From: Lachnoclostridium sp. UBA7215
GTDB lineage: Bacteria; Bacillota; Clostridia; Lachnospirales; Lachnospiraceae
Length of the DNA: 14,854 nucleotides
Assembly: GCA_002490465.1 (NCBI GenBank)
Contig: DKUB01000063.1
Coordinates: forward strand, 1-14,854
Direction: 5' to 3'
Positions 1 through 8,400 of this stretch are shown here, in pieces. The stretch's first letter is position 1. Each line of letters begins with the position of its first letter. The notes below the pieces were generated by a model. The model was not told where the DNA came from, ran no database searches, and saw only the letters and a program-made list of their open reading frames with translations. The position numbers were made by a program, and so were the translations under genes.

Positions 1-1
1 C

Positions 2-94
2 GGCAGTTACCAGTTGATTAAAACGACAAAAAAGAGAAGCATCAAGTCAAAGTACAAATATATCAAAGCAGTGCCTGTTAAGGAATGGGATTAG
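2..94 (+). CDS. 3' end of an unidentified gene (partial, C-terminal 30 codons)
   Basis: One frame stays open from the left edge to a TAG at 92-94 and encodes 30 residues that are very rich in Lys/Arg (about ten), ending in VPVKEWD. The other two plus-strand frames close early. The gene would be convergent with the aspartate kinase and the hairpin at 114-141 lies between the two, which is where a shared terminator would sit. The fragment is too short to name a family, and a chance open frame of this length is possible. Confidence 0.45.
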   Translation, partial: GSYQLIKTTKKRSIKSKYKYIKAVPVKEWD

Positions 95-113
95 CGGTAT
101 ACAACAAATAAAA

Positions 114-141
114 AAAGCGGCGCTGGGAAACGCGCCGCTTT
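114..141 (-). terminator. Rho-independent terminator of aspartate kinase
   Basis: A perfect 10-bp stem (114-123 with 132-141, GC-rich core) encloses an 8-base loop. On the minus strand it is followed by a run of seven T (complement of 110-116), so it terminates the kinase transcript 15 bases after its stop codon. On the plus strand the T run is only three bases before ATAAAA, so it may act weakly on the left-edge gene too. Confidence 0.88.
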
Positions 142-155
142 ATAAAATCATCAAA

Positions 156-1475
156 TCATAGCTGTGACACAACAAACATATCATAAATGGCATGGATGGC
201 ATCATTAAAATCTTCGTTATCCACACCGATAATAATATTCAGCTCGCTGGAACCCTGGTCAATCATTTTCACATTGATATGGGCATGGGCGAGGGCAGAA
301 AAGAGCCTTCCGGCTGTACCGCGTGTACTTCTCATACCGCGGCCAACGACGGCAATCAGCGCCAAATCGGATTCCAACTCAATAGAATCCGGGTGGGTTG
401 CTTTGTTAATATCGGCAATGACCTGCTGTTCTTTTTCGGCAAATTCGTCCTGATGGACAAAAATTGTCATAGTGTCAATGCCGGATGGCATATGCTCAAA
501 GGAAATTCCGTTGTCCTCAAAAGCTCCGAGAACTTTGCGTCCAAAACCGACTTCGGAATTCATCATTTCTTTTTCGATATTGACGGCGACAAATCCCTTT
601 TTGCCTGCAATTCCTGTAATTGTATAGGCAGGAATGCGGCAGGTACTCTCAACAATCATCGTTCCATCTTCGTCCGGTGCATTCGTATTTCGGATATTAA
701 TAGGGATTCCGGCCTGGCGCACTGGGAAAATGGCATCTTCGTGGAGAACAGAGGCCCCCATATAGGCAAGCTCCCGCAGTTCCTTATATGTGATAGTATG
801 AATAATTTCCGGATTTTTTACTACACGCGGGTCTGCCACAAGAAAGCCGGAGACATCCGTCCAGTTCTCGTAGAGATTGGCATTTACAGCGCGGGCAACA
901 AGAGAACCGGTAATGTCAGAGCCGCCCCGGGAAAATGTGACAACTGTTCCATTTGCCATAGAGCCGTAAAATCCCGGTATAACGGCCCGTTCAATGTTTT
1001 CAAGCCGTTCAGCTAAAAGTTTATTGGTAGTATCGGCGTCAAAGCTGCCATCCTTATGAAAACGGATGGCATTAGCGGCATCAACAAACTCATAGCCGAG
1101 ATATTTGGCAATAATTTTACCGTTTAAGTATTCTCCGCGGGAGGCGGCATACATAGAGCCGGCTTTTGAGATAAACTGTTTTTTGATGGTCTCAAAGTCT
1201 TCTTCTAATGATAAATCCAGTTTTAATCCGCGGATAATTTCGTTATATCTATCCTTAATCTGGTTTAGTTGTTTGGTAAAAGCCTGCCCCCGCTCTGCTA
1301 AATCGTAGCAGTGATACAGCATGTCGGTAACTTTTGTATCATCGGAAAAGCGTTTTCCCGGTGCAGACGGTACGACATAGCGGCGTGCTTCATCTGCACG
1401 GATAATAGAACCAACTTTCATAAACTGATCGGCACTCGCCAGAGAGCTGCCGCCGAATTTTACTACTTTTATCAT
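156..1475 (-). CDS. lysC: Aspartate kinase (monofunctional, with C-terminal ACT domains)
   Basis: The enzyme phosphorylates L-aspartate with ATP, the committed step to lysine/diaminopimelate, threonine, methionine and isoleucine in the cytoplasm. The 439-residue protein opens with the family's KFGGSS motif (residues 6-11) and has the SRGGSD substrate/nucleotide motif at 182-187, in an amino-acid kinase fold to about residue 285. Residues about 300-439 look like the paired regulatory ACT region (including VVGRGM near 377-381), which in this family binds lysine and/or threonine for feedback inhibition; the effector cannot be read from sequence. The ATG follows a GGAGTGAG ribosome site by six bases. 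The length is normal for monofunctional aspartokinases. The gene stands alone: there are no other lysine or threonine genes beside it and it has its own terminator. No long leader, lysine riboswitch or T-box is visible upstream, so control is probably mainly allosteric. Confidence 0.95.
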   Translation of the reverse strand: MIKVVKFGGSSLASADQFMKVGSIIRADEARRYVVPSAPGKRFSDDTKVTDMLYHCYDLAERGQAFTKQLNQIKDRYNEIIRGLKLDLSLEEDFETIKKQFISKAGSMYAASRGEYLNGKIIAKYLGYEFVDAANAIRFHKDGSFDADTTNKLLAERLENIERAVIPGFYGSMANGTVVTFSRGGSDITGSLVARAVNANLYENWTDVSGFLVADPRVVKNPEIIHTITYKELRELAYMGASVLHEDAIFPVRQAGIPINIRNTNAPDEDGTMIVESTCRIPAYTITGIAGKKGFVAVNIEKEMMNSEVGFGRKVLGAFEDNGISFEHMPSGIDTMTIFVHQDEFAEKEQQVIADINKATHPDSIELESDLALIAVVGRGMRSTRGTAGRLFSALAHAHINVKMIDQGSSELNIIIGVDNEDFNDAIHAIYDMFVVSQL

Positions 1476-1531
1476 AAAAATCTCACTCCAAATATTATTT
1501 TAATGAAATAGGCAAAAAGTCACACGAATAT

Positions 1532-1560
1532 AGTAAACCACTTTTTTTCTATATTTTCAA
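1532..1560 (-). promoter_or_regulatory. Probable promoter of aspartate kinase
   Basis: On the minus strand TTGAAA (complement of 1555-1560) stands 17 bases before TTTACT (complement of 1532-1537); an alternative -10, TACTAT, is two bases further on. The predicted leader is only about 50 bases, too short for a known amino-acid riboswitch. Confidence 0.5.
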
Positions 1561-1575
1561 GGCTTTTTTATAAAA

Positions 1576-1592
1576 AGTTTTTATTAAAAACT
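1576..1592. repeat. AT-rich perfect inverted repeat between divergent promoters
   Basis: Seven-base arms (AGTTTTT / AAAAACT) flank a three-base centre. The repeat lies just upstream of the -35 of the rightward promoter and 16 bases from the -35 of the leftward one, a position suited to an operator. AT-rich palindromes of this size also arise by chance, and no regulator is encoded nearby. Confidence 0.3.
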
Positions 1593-1593
1593 A

Positions 1594-1622
1594 TTAGAAA
1601 GGGGCTCAAAGTATGCTATACT
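1594..1622 (+). promoter_or_regulatory. Probable extended -10 promoter for the small protein
   Basis: TGC-TATACT (-10 hexamer at 1617-1622, with TG at 1614-1615) is a good extended -10. A weak -35, TTAGAA (1594-1599), is 17 bases upstream. Transcription would begin near 1629, about 35 bases before the start codon at 1664. Confidence 0.55.
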
Positions 1623-1663
1623 AAAAACGATATAGGCAAAAATCGGATGTGAAAGGAGTGGAC

Positions 1664-1921
1664 ATGGAGGGCATTACATTATATCCTCTCTCTTATTATG
1701 AGAGAAGTATTTATAAAGGAAGCTATCGGGGCATAAACTTTTATCTGCAAAAGAGTGGGGAGGAAAATCCGGTCCTTTTGGCGACGGTATGGAAAGGCCC
1801 CTTTGCTTTTGACTGCACAGAAGAAGAAAAATATTCAGAAGAGTTTCCATATAATGAGGAAGGAATTTTGGCAGCGGATAACTGGATAGCGGATAAGCAA
1901 CGTGAAATCTGCGGCGGGTGA
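1664..1921 (+). CDS. Small protein of unknown function (85 aa)
   Basis: I do not recognise this family. The protein is acidic, with many Tyr, Trp and Phe in the first half, no signal peptide or membrane segment, and a C-terminal end of CGG. The ATG at 1664 is preferred over the in-frame GTG at 1649 because AAAGGAG sits five bases before it, whereas no ribosome site precedes the GTG. It has its own promoter, and another likely promoter (1933-1960) follows before the GTPase gene, so co-transcription with that gene is possible but not required. The position of the aromatic residues and the length suggest a small single-domain cytoplasmic protein. That it is a real gene is supported by the ribosome site, promoter and position between genes. 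Confidence 0.7.
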   Translation: MEGITLYPLSYYERSIYKGSYRGINFYLQKSGEENPVLLATVWKGPFAFDCTEEEKYSEEFPYNEEGILAADNWIADKQREICGG

Positions 1922-1932
1922 GTGAAGCTGTC

Positions 1933-1960
1933 TTGTATCTTTTGAAAAAATGTGTATAAT
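1933..1960 (+). promoter_or_regulatory. Probable promoter for the G3E GTPase pair
   Basis: A perfect TATAAT (1955-1960) is preceded at 16 bases by TTGTAT (1933-1938), in which only the TTG agrees with consensus. It lies directly after the stop codon of the small gene and 41 bases before the GTPase start. I see no zinc-uptake-repressor-like palindrome overlapping it. Confidence 0.55.
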
Positions 1961-2000
1961 GGTATAGGAATGAAATTGTAAAGAATGGAGGTTGGTAAGA

Positions 2001-3089
2001 ATGACAAAGATTGATATTTTCTCCGGCTTTTTAGGCGCCGGAAAAACAACATTGATAAAGAAGCTGATTCAGGAGGCGTTTCAGGGAGAAAAACTTGTAC
2101 TGATAGAAAATGAGTTTGGAGAGATTGGTATAGACGGCGGGTTCCTGAAAGATGCCGGGATTAATATTACGGAGATGAACTCGGGCTGTATCTGTTGTTC
2201 TTTAGTGGGCGATTTTGGAACGGCATTGCAGGAAGTACTGGACACCTACTCTCCGGACCGTATTCTGATTGAACCATCCGGTGTTGGTAAATTATCCGAT
2301 GTCGTAAAGGCCGTATCCGGTGTAATGGAGAAAAATTCGGATGTAAAAATGAACGGATATGTGACAGTGGCAGATGCTACGAAGTGTAAGATGTACAGTA
2401 AGAATTTTGGAGAGTTTTATAATAATCAGATTGAGAATGCAAAAACAATTGTTTTGAGCCATACCGATAAACTTTCCGATGACAAGCTGTCACAGGTCAT
2501 GACGCTGATTCGTGAGAGAAACAGTGCGGCAACAGTAATTACAACTCCCTGGGGGGAGATTGATGGAAAACAGATTCTTGGGGCAATTGAGGACAGCAAT
2601 TCCCTGCAGTTAGAGCTTATGGAAGAGGAGGAATTGTGTCCGGAGTGTGGATGCCATCACCATCATGGGGAAGAACATGGACATGAGCACCATTGTCACC
2701 ATGACGGAGAGGAGCATGAGCACCATTGTCATCACGACGAAGAGGGGCATGAGCACCATTGTCACCATGACGAAGAGGGGCATGAGCATCATCACCACCA
2801 TCACCATGCGGACGAAGTCTTTACCAGCCTGGGAATAGAGAGCCCTTACAAATACAGAGAGGATGAACTGGCGGATATATTGAAAAAGCTCTGCAAGGAG
2901 GACAGCGGTTTTGGCAATGTGCTTCGGGCAAAGGGAATCGTTCCGGCAGCAGAGGGAGAGTGGTTTCATTTTGACCTTGTACCGGGTGAATATGAGATAC
3001 GCCGCGGGGCAGCAGATTACACAGGGCGTCTCTGTGTAATCGGGGCAGATTTGAAAGAACAGGAAATTCAGGCTCTTTTCCACAAATAA
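2001..3089 (+). CDS. CobW/COG0523-family G3E GTPase with His-rich metal-binding stretch
   Basis: A cytoplasmic P-loop GTPase of the group that includes CobW, nitrile hydratase activators and zinc metallochaperones (YciC/YeiR/ZNG1). The 362-residue protein shows Walker A GFLGAGKTT (9-17), the family hallmark CxCC in SGCICC (61-66), the Walker B-like region ILIEPSG (88-94) and SHTDKL (153-158) where NKxD usually stands. A metal-binding insert at 213-269 starts CPECGC and contains 28 His, and residues from about 273 to 360 form the CobW C-terminal domain. ATG 2001 is chosen because GGAGG lies nine bases upstream; the in-frame TTG at 1992 overlaps that site. It is followed 68 bases later by a second, diverged GTPase. 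Family knowledge supports metal insertion or storage coupled to GTP hydrolysis; zinc is the likeliest metal but cobalt or nickel cannot be excluded. No cobalamin gene is nearby, so calling it CobW would be unsupported. Confidence 0.92.
   Translation: MTKIDIFSGFLGAGKTTLIKKLIQEAFQGEKLVLIENEFGEIGIDGGFLKDAGINITEMNSGCICCSLVGDFGTALQEVLDTYSPDRILIEPSGVGKLSDVVKAVSGVMEKNSDVKMNGYVTVADATKCKMYSKNFGEFYNNQIENAKTIVLSHTDKLSDDKLSQVMTLIRERNSAATVITTPWGEIDGKQILGAIEDSNSLQLELMEEEELCPECGCHHHHGEEHGHEHHCHHDGEEHEHHCHHDEEGHEHHCHHDEEGHEHHHHHHHADEVFTSLGIESPYKYREDELADILKKLCKEDSGFGNVLRAKGIVPAAEGEWFHFDLVPGEYEIRRGAADYTGRLCVIGADLKEQEIQALFHK
2682..2813 (+). repeat. 33-bp in-frame tandem repeat encoding the His-rich stretch
   Basis: Three near-identical 33-base units (2682-2714, 2715-2747, 2748-2780) are followed by a diverged fourth (2781-2813). 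Each encodes an 11-residue unit of the type HEHHCHHDEEG; the fourth replaces the Cys with a run of seven His. The multiple of three keeps the frame when units are gained or lost, so the number of metal ligands could vary between strains. Confidence 0.93.
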
Positions 3090-3157
3090 TTTTGACGATT
3101 GAATTAATTTTGTAACAACAGAGAGCAGGAGCAACAGGAAATGGAGGCCGGTAAGGA

Positions 3158-4111
3158 ATGTTTGGAAACAGAGATATCCCAACCTATCTTTTTACAGGTT
3201 TTTTGGAGAGCGGAAAGACCACTTGTATTAAAGAGATTCTGGAGGAAGGAAATTTTGAAGATGGAATGAAAACTCTCTTTCTGATTACAGAGGAGGGGGA
3301 AAAAGAGATTGATGAAAATCTTTTGAAATACAATAAGGTGATACCGGTTGTGATAGAAGAAGAGGATGATTTGACAGAGAAGAAGTGTCTGGAGCTTGTG
3401 AAGGAGCATAAGCCGGCTAGAATTATGATTGAAGTCAACGGCATGTGGAATCTGGATAAGCTCATAAATGAGATATTGCCGGAAAATTGGATTGTCGTCC
3501 AGACGTTTACAACCGTTAATTCTGAGACATTTTCTGTCTATATCAATAACATGAAGCCGCTTTTGATGTCACATTTTTCACAGTCGGATCTGGTTATTTT
3601 CAACCGCTGTACGGCAGATATGGACAGACCTTCTATGCGGCGGAATGTCAAGGCAATAAACCGCCGTGCACAGGTTCTTTTTGAATCGGAGGATGGAAGT
3701 GTAGAGAGTAATATTGAGGAAGAGCTGCCATTTGATGTCAGTGCCAGTGAGATTGTATTAGAGGATGATGATTTTGGCCTCTGGTATCTTGATGTCAGTG
3801 AGCACCCGGAGAAGTACGAGGGGAAGACAATTGTATTTAAGGGACAGGTGTATCGGAATCGTTCTTTTCCATCGGATGCTTTTGTTCCATCCCGTGCCGC
3901 TATGACCTGTTGTGCGGATGATATCGCAAAAATCGGTTTTTTGTGTCATTATAAAGGGGCAGACAGCTTGGGCATTAACGACTGGGTGACAGTTACGGTG
4001 AAAGTAAAGCCCGAATTTTCTAAAAAAAATCAGGGGCTGTTTCCGGTACTCTGGGCGGAAAAGGTGGAAAAAGCAGAGGAGCCGGAGGAGGAAGTTGTCT
4101 ACTTTTCATAA
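3158..4111 (+). CDS. Degenerate G3E-type GTPase fused to a DUF1980/YcgQ-like domain
   Basis: The N-terminal half is related to COG0523 GTPases: Walker A GFLESGKTT (14-22), a region EEGEKEID (45-52) matching the partner's ENEFGEIGID, IMIEVNG (89-95) matching its ILIEPSG, and FNRCTAD (148-154) in the NKxD position. The CxCC hallmark between them is gone. From about residue 207 a second domain begins (WYLDVSEHPEKY, then KGQVYR at 228-233 and MTCCADD at 249-255), which resembles the C-terminal part of the TIGR03943/YcgQ family, normally encoded beside a UPF0718 (YcgR) permease. The tail is acidic. GGAGG lies ten bases before the ATG. With 68 bases and no terminator after the first GTPase, the two are probably co-transcribed and may form a hetero-oligomer for metal delivery; that role is inference. 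The start and length are well supported, the function is not. Confidence 0.8.
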   Translation: MFGNRDIPTYLFTGFLESGKTTCIKEILEEGNFEDGMKTLFLITEEGEKEIDENLLKYNKVIPVVIEEEDDLTEKKCLELVKEHKPARIMIEVNGMWNLDKLINEILPENWIVVQTFTTVNSETFSVYINNMKPLLMSHFSQSDLVIFNRCTADMDRPSMRRNVKAINRRAQVLFESEDGSVESNIEEELPFDVSASEIVLEDDDFGLWYLDVSEHPEKYEGKTIVFKGQVYRNRSFPSDAFVPSRAAMTCCADDIAKIGFLCHYKGADSLGINDWVTVTVKVKPEFSKKNQGLFPVLWAEKVEKAEEPEEEVVYFS

Positions 4112-4122
4112 GGCGGCCGTCT

Positions 4123-4151
4123 TTGACATCCCGTGTTATCTATGCTATAGT
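4123..4151 (+). promoter_or_regulatory. Strong promoter of isocitrate dehydrogenase
   Basis: A perfect TTGACA (4123-4128) with a 17-base spacer leads to TATAGT (4146-4151), preceded by TG at 4143-4144 (extended -10). It starts 12 bases after the stop of the upstream GTPase, so the dehydrogenase has its own transcript with a leader of about 26 bases. Confidence 0.88.
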
Positions 4152-4183
4152 AAGTAACGAAAAAATAACAGGAGGCGATGCAG

Positions 4184-5389
4184 ATGGCGAAAATTCAAAT
4201 GAAAACTCCGCTTGTTGAGATGGACGGAGACGAAATGACGCGTATTTTGTGGCAGATGATTAAGGACGAATTATTGCTGCCCTATATTGATTTAAAGACA
4301 GAGTATTATGATTTGGGACTGGAATACCGAAATAAAACGGATGACCAGGTAACGCTTGATTCTGCCGAGGCAACAAAAAAATACGGTGTGGCAGTAAAGT
4401 GTGCAACGATTACACCGAATGCTGCCCGCATGACAGAATATGATTTGAAAGAAATGTGGAAATCGCCAAACGGTACGATTCGTGCAGCATTGGACGGTAC
4501 CGTATTCCGTGCGCCGATTTTAATTAAAGGAATTGTACCCTATGTAAAGAATTGGACAAAGCCGATTACGATTGCCCGTCATGCCTATGGGGATGTTTAT
4601 AAGAATACGGAAATTAAAGTGCCGGGCAAAGGAAAGGCAGAGCTTGTATTTACGGCAGAGGATGGAACGGAAACGAGAGAGCTGATACATGATTTTGACG
4701 GCGCCGGAATTATTCAGGGAATCCACAATACCGAGGCGTCGATTTCCAGTTTTGCCAGAGCATGTTTTGGCTATGCCATTGATACGAAACAGGACCTCTG
4801 GTTTGCGACGAAAGATACGATATCCAAAAAGTACGACCACACCTTTAAGGATGTATTTCAGGAAATTTATGATGCGGAGTATAAGGATAAATTTGAGAAA
4901 ATGGGCATTGAGTATTTCTACACCCTGATTGATGACGCCGTGGCAAGGGTAATCCGCTCGGAAGGCGGATTTATCTGGGCGTGCAAAAACTATGACGGTG
5001 ATGTAATGTCGGATATGGTGGCTACTGCCTACGGTGACTTGTCCATGATGACTTCAGTTCTTGTATCTCCAAGCGGTGCCTATGAATATGAGGCGGCGCA
5101 TGGAACGGTACAGCGCCATTACTATAAGCATCTCAAGGGAGAGGAGACTTCAACAAATTCCATTGCTACGATTTTTGCATGGACTGGCGCACTCCGTAAG
5201 AGGGGTGAGCTGGATAATCTTCCGGAGCTTATGGCTTTTGCGGATAAACTGGAAAAAGCCTGTGTAAAAACAGTGGAAGATGGGAAAATGACAAAGAGCC
5301 TGTCCCTGATTTCTACCTGTGAAAATCCGGTTATCCTGAACAGCCTTGATTTTATCAAAGCGATTCGTGAGACGTTGGATTCTTTGTAA
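4184..5389 (+). CDS. icd: NADP-dependent isocitrate dehydrogenase (eukaryote-type, homodimeric)
   Basis: It oxidatively decarboxylates isocitrate to 2-oxoglutarate with NADP+ (EC 1.1.1.42) in the cytoplasm, supplying carbon for glutamate synthesis and NADPH. The 401-residue protein begins with the characteristic KTPLVEMDGDEMTR (7-20) of the type II enzymes typical of eukaryotes and many gut bacteria, not the E. coli Icd type. The substrate loop KSPNGTIR is at 93-100. Metal-binding Asp candidates lie in LIDD (248-251) and YDGDVMSD (270-277). HGTVQRHY (306-313) is the segment that contacts the NADP 2'-phosphate. The length is normal. ATG 4184 is preferred over ATG 4178 because GGAGG (4171-4175) is eight bases before it but only two before the upstream ATG. 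It is monocistronic, between its own promoter and a hairpin terminator. No citrate synthase or aconitase lies in the window. Confidence 0.96.
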   Translation: MAKIQMKTPLVEMDGDEMTRILWQMIKDELLLPYIDLKTEYYDLGLEYRNKTDDQVTLDSAEATKKYGVAVKCATITPNAARMTEYDLKEMWKSPNGTIRAALDGTVFRAPILIKGIVPYVKNWTKPITIARHAYGDVYKNTEIKVPGKGKAELVFTAEDGTETRELIHDFDGAGIIQGIHNTEASISSFARACFGYAIDTKQDLWFATKDTISKKYDHTFKDVFQEIYDAEYKDKFEKMGIEYFYTLIDDAVARVIRSEGGFIWACKNYDGDVMSDMVATAYGDLSMMTSVLVSPSGAYEYEAAHGTVQRHYYKHLKGEETSTNSIATIFAWTGALRKRGELDNLPELMAFADKLEKACVKTVEDGKMTKSLSLISTCENPVILNSLDFIKAIRETLDSL

Positions 5390-5392
5390 TAA

Positions 5393-5422
5393 AAAAGGTG
5401 CGCGTTTTTCAGCGCACCTTTT
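5393..5422. terminator. Bidirectional terminator between icd and the GH2 gene
   Basis: An 11-bp perfect stem (5393-5403 with 5412-5422; core GGTGCGC/GCGCACC) and an 8-base loop. T runs occur on both strands (TTTTATTAT rightward; TTTTTTATTAC leftward), so the single hairpin serves the two convergent genes whose stop codons lie 35 bases apart. Confidence 0.92.
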
Positions 5423-5423
5423 A

Positions 5424-8400
5424 TTATCTGGAAAACCGGAACCAGTCAAAATCAAATTTGCTTCCGGGCATAAAGATAAAGTTGATACGGCCCGTCCCTT
5501 TAAAATCCTGAATCGGGAATGTGAGCTCCTGATAGCCGTCACTTTGCGGGAATTCCACCATATGGCTGACTTCTGAGCCATCGTCGTCAAAGAAGCGGAT
5601 ATGAATGGTGTTGACCGGGATAGGGGAATGTCCGCAGATGGTTATCTGCTTTGGCCCGTCTTCGCCAAAGTCCATATGTTCAAATTCCAGGGTGACATTG
5701 TTGCCGATTTCGGTGATTGTCTTTTCCCCCACCGTGAACGCATCACCGGTAATCGAATTATTCTCGGTGGCATATAACAATCCATATGCCTTTTCTCTTT
5801 CTGTCATATAAAAGCCCTGCAGGGACATTTTTATGGAAGGGTATACGACAATAGAAATTGTCTGTACTCCCTTAATCCGCTGGGACAGCGTAAATACATT
5901 TTCCTGATAATGATTGTACCAGCTCTTTGCGCGGTAAGTATCTTTAACGAGGCATAGACTGCCGTCCTGTTCGGAGTCACCGAGCCAGATTTCAATGGGG
6001 AGTTCGTCCTCAAAAGAGAAAATCGGGATATGGATTTCATCGGAGCCATATTCCCCGAAATCAACCTGTTCAAAGAGAAAACGGGTTCTCTCCTCTGAGG
6101 TGATATATACACCGCCCTGAAAACTCAGTTTTGCCTCACTGGTACAGCCGGCGTTATTAATTCCGTTTACCATCTTATAGGCATCCATTGTGGCAGCTCC
6201 GAGTCCCGTGACCTCAAATTCCAGTTCCGAAATCACTTCCGATACATCCTTTCCATTTGTGGCCGAACAGGTGAGGCGGAATTTGCCATCACCGGCAGCC
6301 TGTACGACAGCCTGATGCCCCTCTGCCTTTATTTTCACACTGTTGCTCTCTACACCGTCCAGTGTGACAGCACGGAAAGTAATGTCGTCATAAGTAGCAT
6401 TTTTCGGGAAAATTTCTGCCGTTATGGTAGTTTCCCGGTTGTTCTCGTCCAGATGGCTGGTCCCTTTGTTTGTCAGCTCGATTTTCCGGATTGGGATTTC
6501 GTTCATTTTGCCCTCACCATTTGGCCTGTTTTCTTCCCGGCAGGATATTCCGTCGCGGATTTCAGCAGCAATGGCAGGAATCGTGAGGGAAGCTGTCGGA
6601 AGAGAAGGAGAACTGACCTCAATCTGTATGTCTCCCGGCTCTGTTTTAGCGGCAACAATCGCCAAAAGCTTACCGCTAAAGAGCTTGCGGCATGTCCCCT
6701 TATATTGTTCAAAATCTGTGCTGTCGCCGTTGTCCAGGCCGATGAGGCGGCCGGAGCCCGATACCGACACATTGACACGGCTTCTGCCATTGGCAACAAA
6801 AACGCCGTCTTTGTCTTCTGTTGAGATTTCGATAAAGAGTAAATCCTCACCATTTGCCAGCAGTTCGGTCTTGTCAGGCAGCAGTACAAGGCGGGCAGGG
6901 TCGCCAAAAGAGGACTGGATATCGGTGGCGATGACAGCGTCTGTCTCGTCATAGGCCACAGCTTTCAGTACCCCCTTCCGGTAAGGAATCTGCCAGTCTC
7001 CGGCGAGCTCTTGTCCGTGCGCATGGTCGATTGCCTGTACACCAAGGGAAGTGTCGTTAAAAAACAGTTCTGCATTTGGTGCGTTTGTGAAAATTCTCAC
7101 GTCAATCAGCTGCCCCTCGTTGAAATCCCAGTAGGGGAAGAGATGAATCATCGGTTTTTCTTTATAATCCGTCCATTCAGCCTGATAGTGGAAATAGCTG
7201 TCTTTTGGGAATCCGGCCGTATCCACCTGGCCGAAATAGGAGTTTTTTGTAAAATAAGGCGTCGGTTCTCCGAGATAATCCCAGCCGCTCCAGATAAACT
7301 GTCCAAAACAGTAATCCCTGTCACGGTGGGCTGCAATATTATAATCCGAGTTTTTGGCGCCCCAGTTTGTCGTACAGTTTCCGAGGGAGGAACACTGGCC
7401 GTCATCAAAAGTGAGCAGTCGGTTTGTGAGCGGGAAATGATATATGCCGCGGCTTTGCAGCGTAGAAGCCGTCTCACTGCCGAAAATGCACCAGTCAGGG
7501 TATTTTTTGTGGTGTTCGTCATAGAGTGTTTCGGAGTAATTGTAACCGGCGAGGTCAACTTCTCCGGCACAATTTTGTGCGCCGTCACCACCCATAACGT
7601 TAGAACCGAGAGCGATTACAGCATTGCCATAGTAATCAAGCTCCTTTACAGCATCCCGGAGCATTCTTGTAATCTCAAGGCCACGGTCATAATTGGTATC
7701 GTGAATCTCATTCCCGATGCCCCAGATAAATACGCAGGGATGGCTGCGGTTTTGGCGGACCCAGCTTGTCAGATCTTTTTTCCACCAGTCATTAAAAAAG
7801 TTACCGTAGTCATAATCTGTTTTGCATTTTTCCCACATATCAAAACTCTCCGTAAAGAGGAGAAAGCCCATTTCATCACATAAATCCAGCAATTCCTCTG
7901 CAGGCATGTTGTGGGCGCTCCGAATGGCATTGACGCCCATATTGCGGAGGGATATCATCTGGCGGTACAGGGCCTCCTTGTGCATGGCAGCGCCGAGTGC
8001 GCCGAGTGTATGATGTTCACAGGAACCGTAAATTTTTACATTATTTCCATTCAGGAAAAAGCCCTTGTTGTTATCAAATTTCAGGGTCCGGAATCCGAAT
8101 CTCTGTGTCATGCAGTCAATCACAGATTCTTCCGAAAGTATTGTGGTCTCCACATTATATAAATAGGGAGACTGTATGTCCCAGAGTTTGGGGGAAAGTC
8201 TATCTGCTACCTGTTTGTCCACAGTCTGTCCGGCCGGGACGGAGCAGGTGTTTTCCATACTGGCAAAGACGGTATTCTCCGCATCTTTCAGCGTATGGCG
8301 TACCGTTACGGTGACTGGGGCATTCCCTGTGTTGCATATTTCGGTATCCGCATGGAAGCTCCATCCGTTGTCAGTTTGTTCGGCAGAGAGGTACGTACCA

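Noticed and set aside
192..1016. Long plus-strand open frame of 274 codons inside the aspartate kinase region
   Set aside because: It lies antisense to a gene with clear family motifs, has no ribosome site, and its translation resembles no protein; it is a shadow frame.
1476..1560. Lysine riboswitch or T-box ahead of aspartate kinase
   Set aside because: The leader between the predicted promoter and the ATG is only about 50 bases and has no such structure.
2610..3182. Minus-strand open frame of 190 codons opposite the His-rich GTPase
   Set aside because: Its Met/Val-rich repeats are just the complement of the His-codon repeats; the plus-strand gene has all the motifs.
7011..7883. Plus-strand open frame of 290 codons inside the GH2 gene
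   Set aside because: It is antisense to the catalytic barrel, which has both catalytic Glu residues; no promoter or ribosome site was seen for it.
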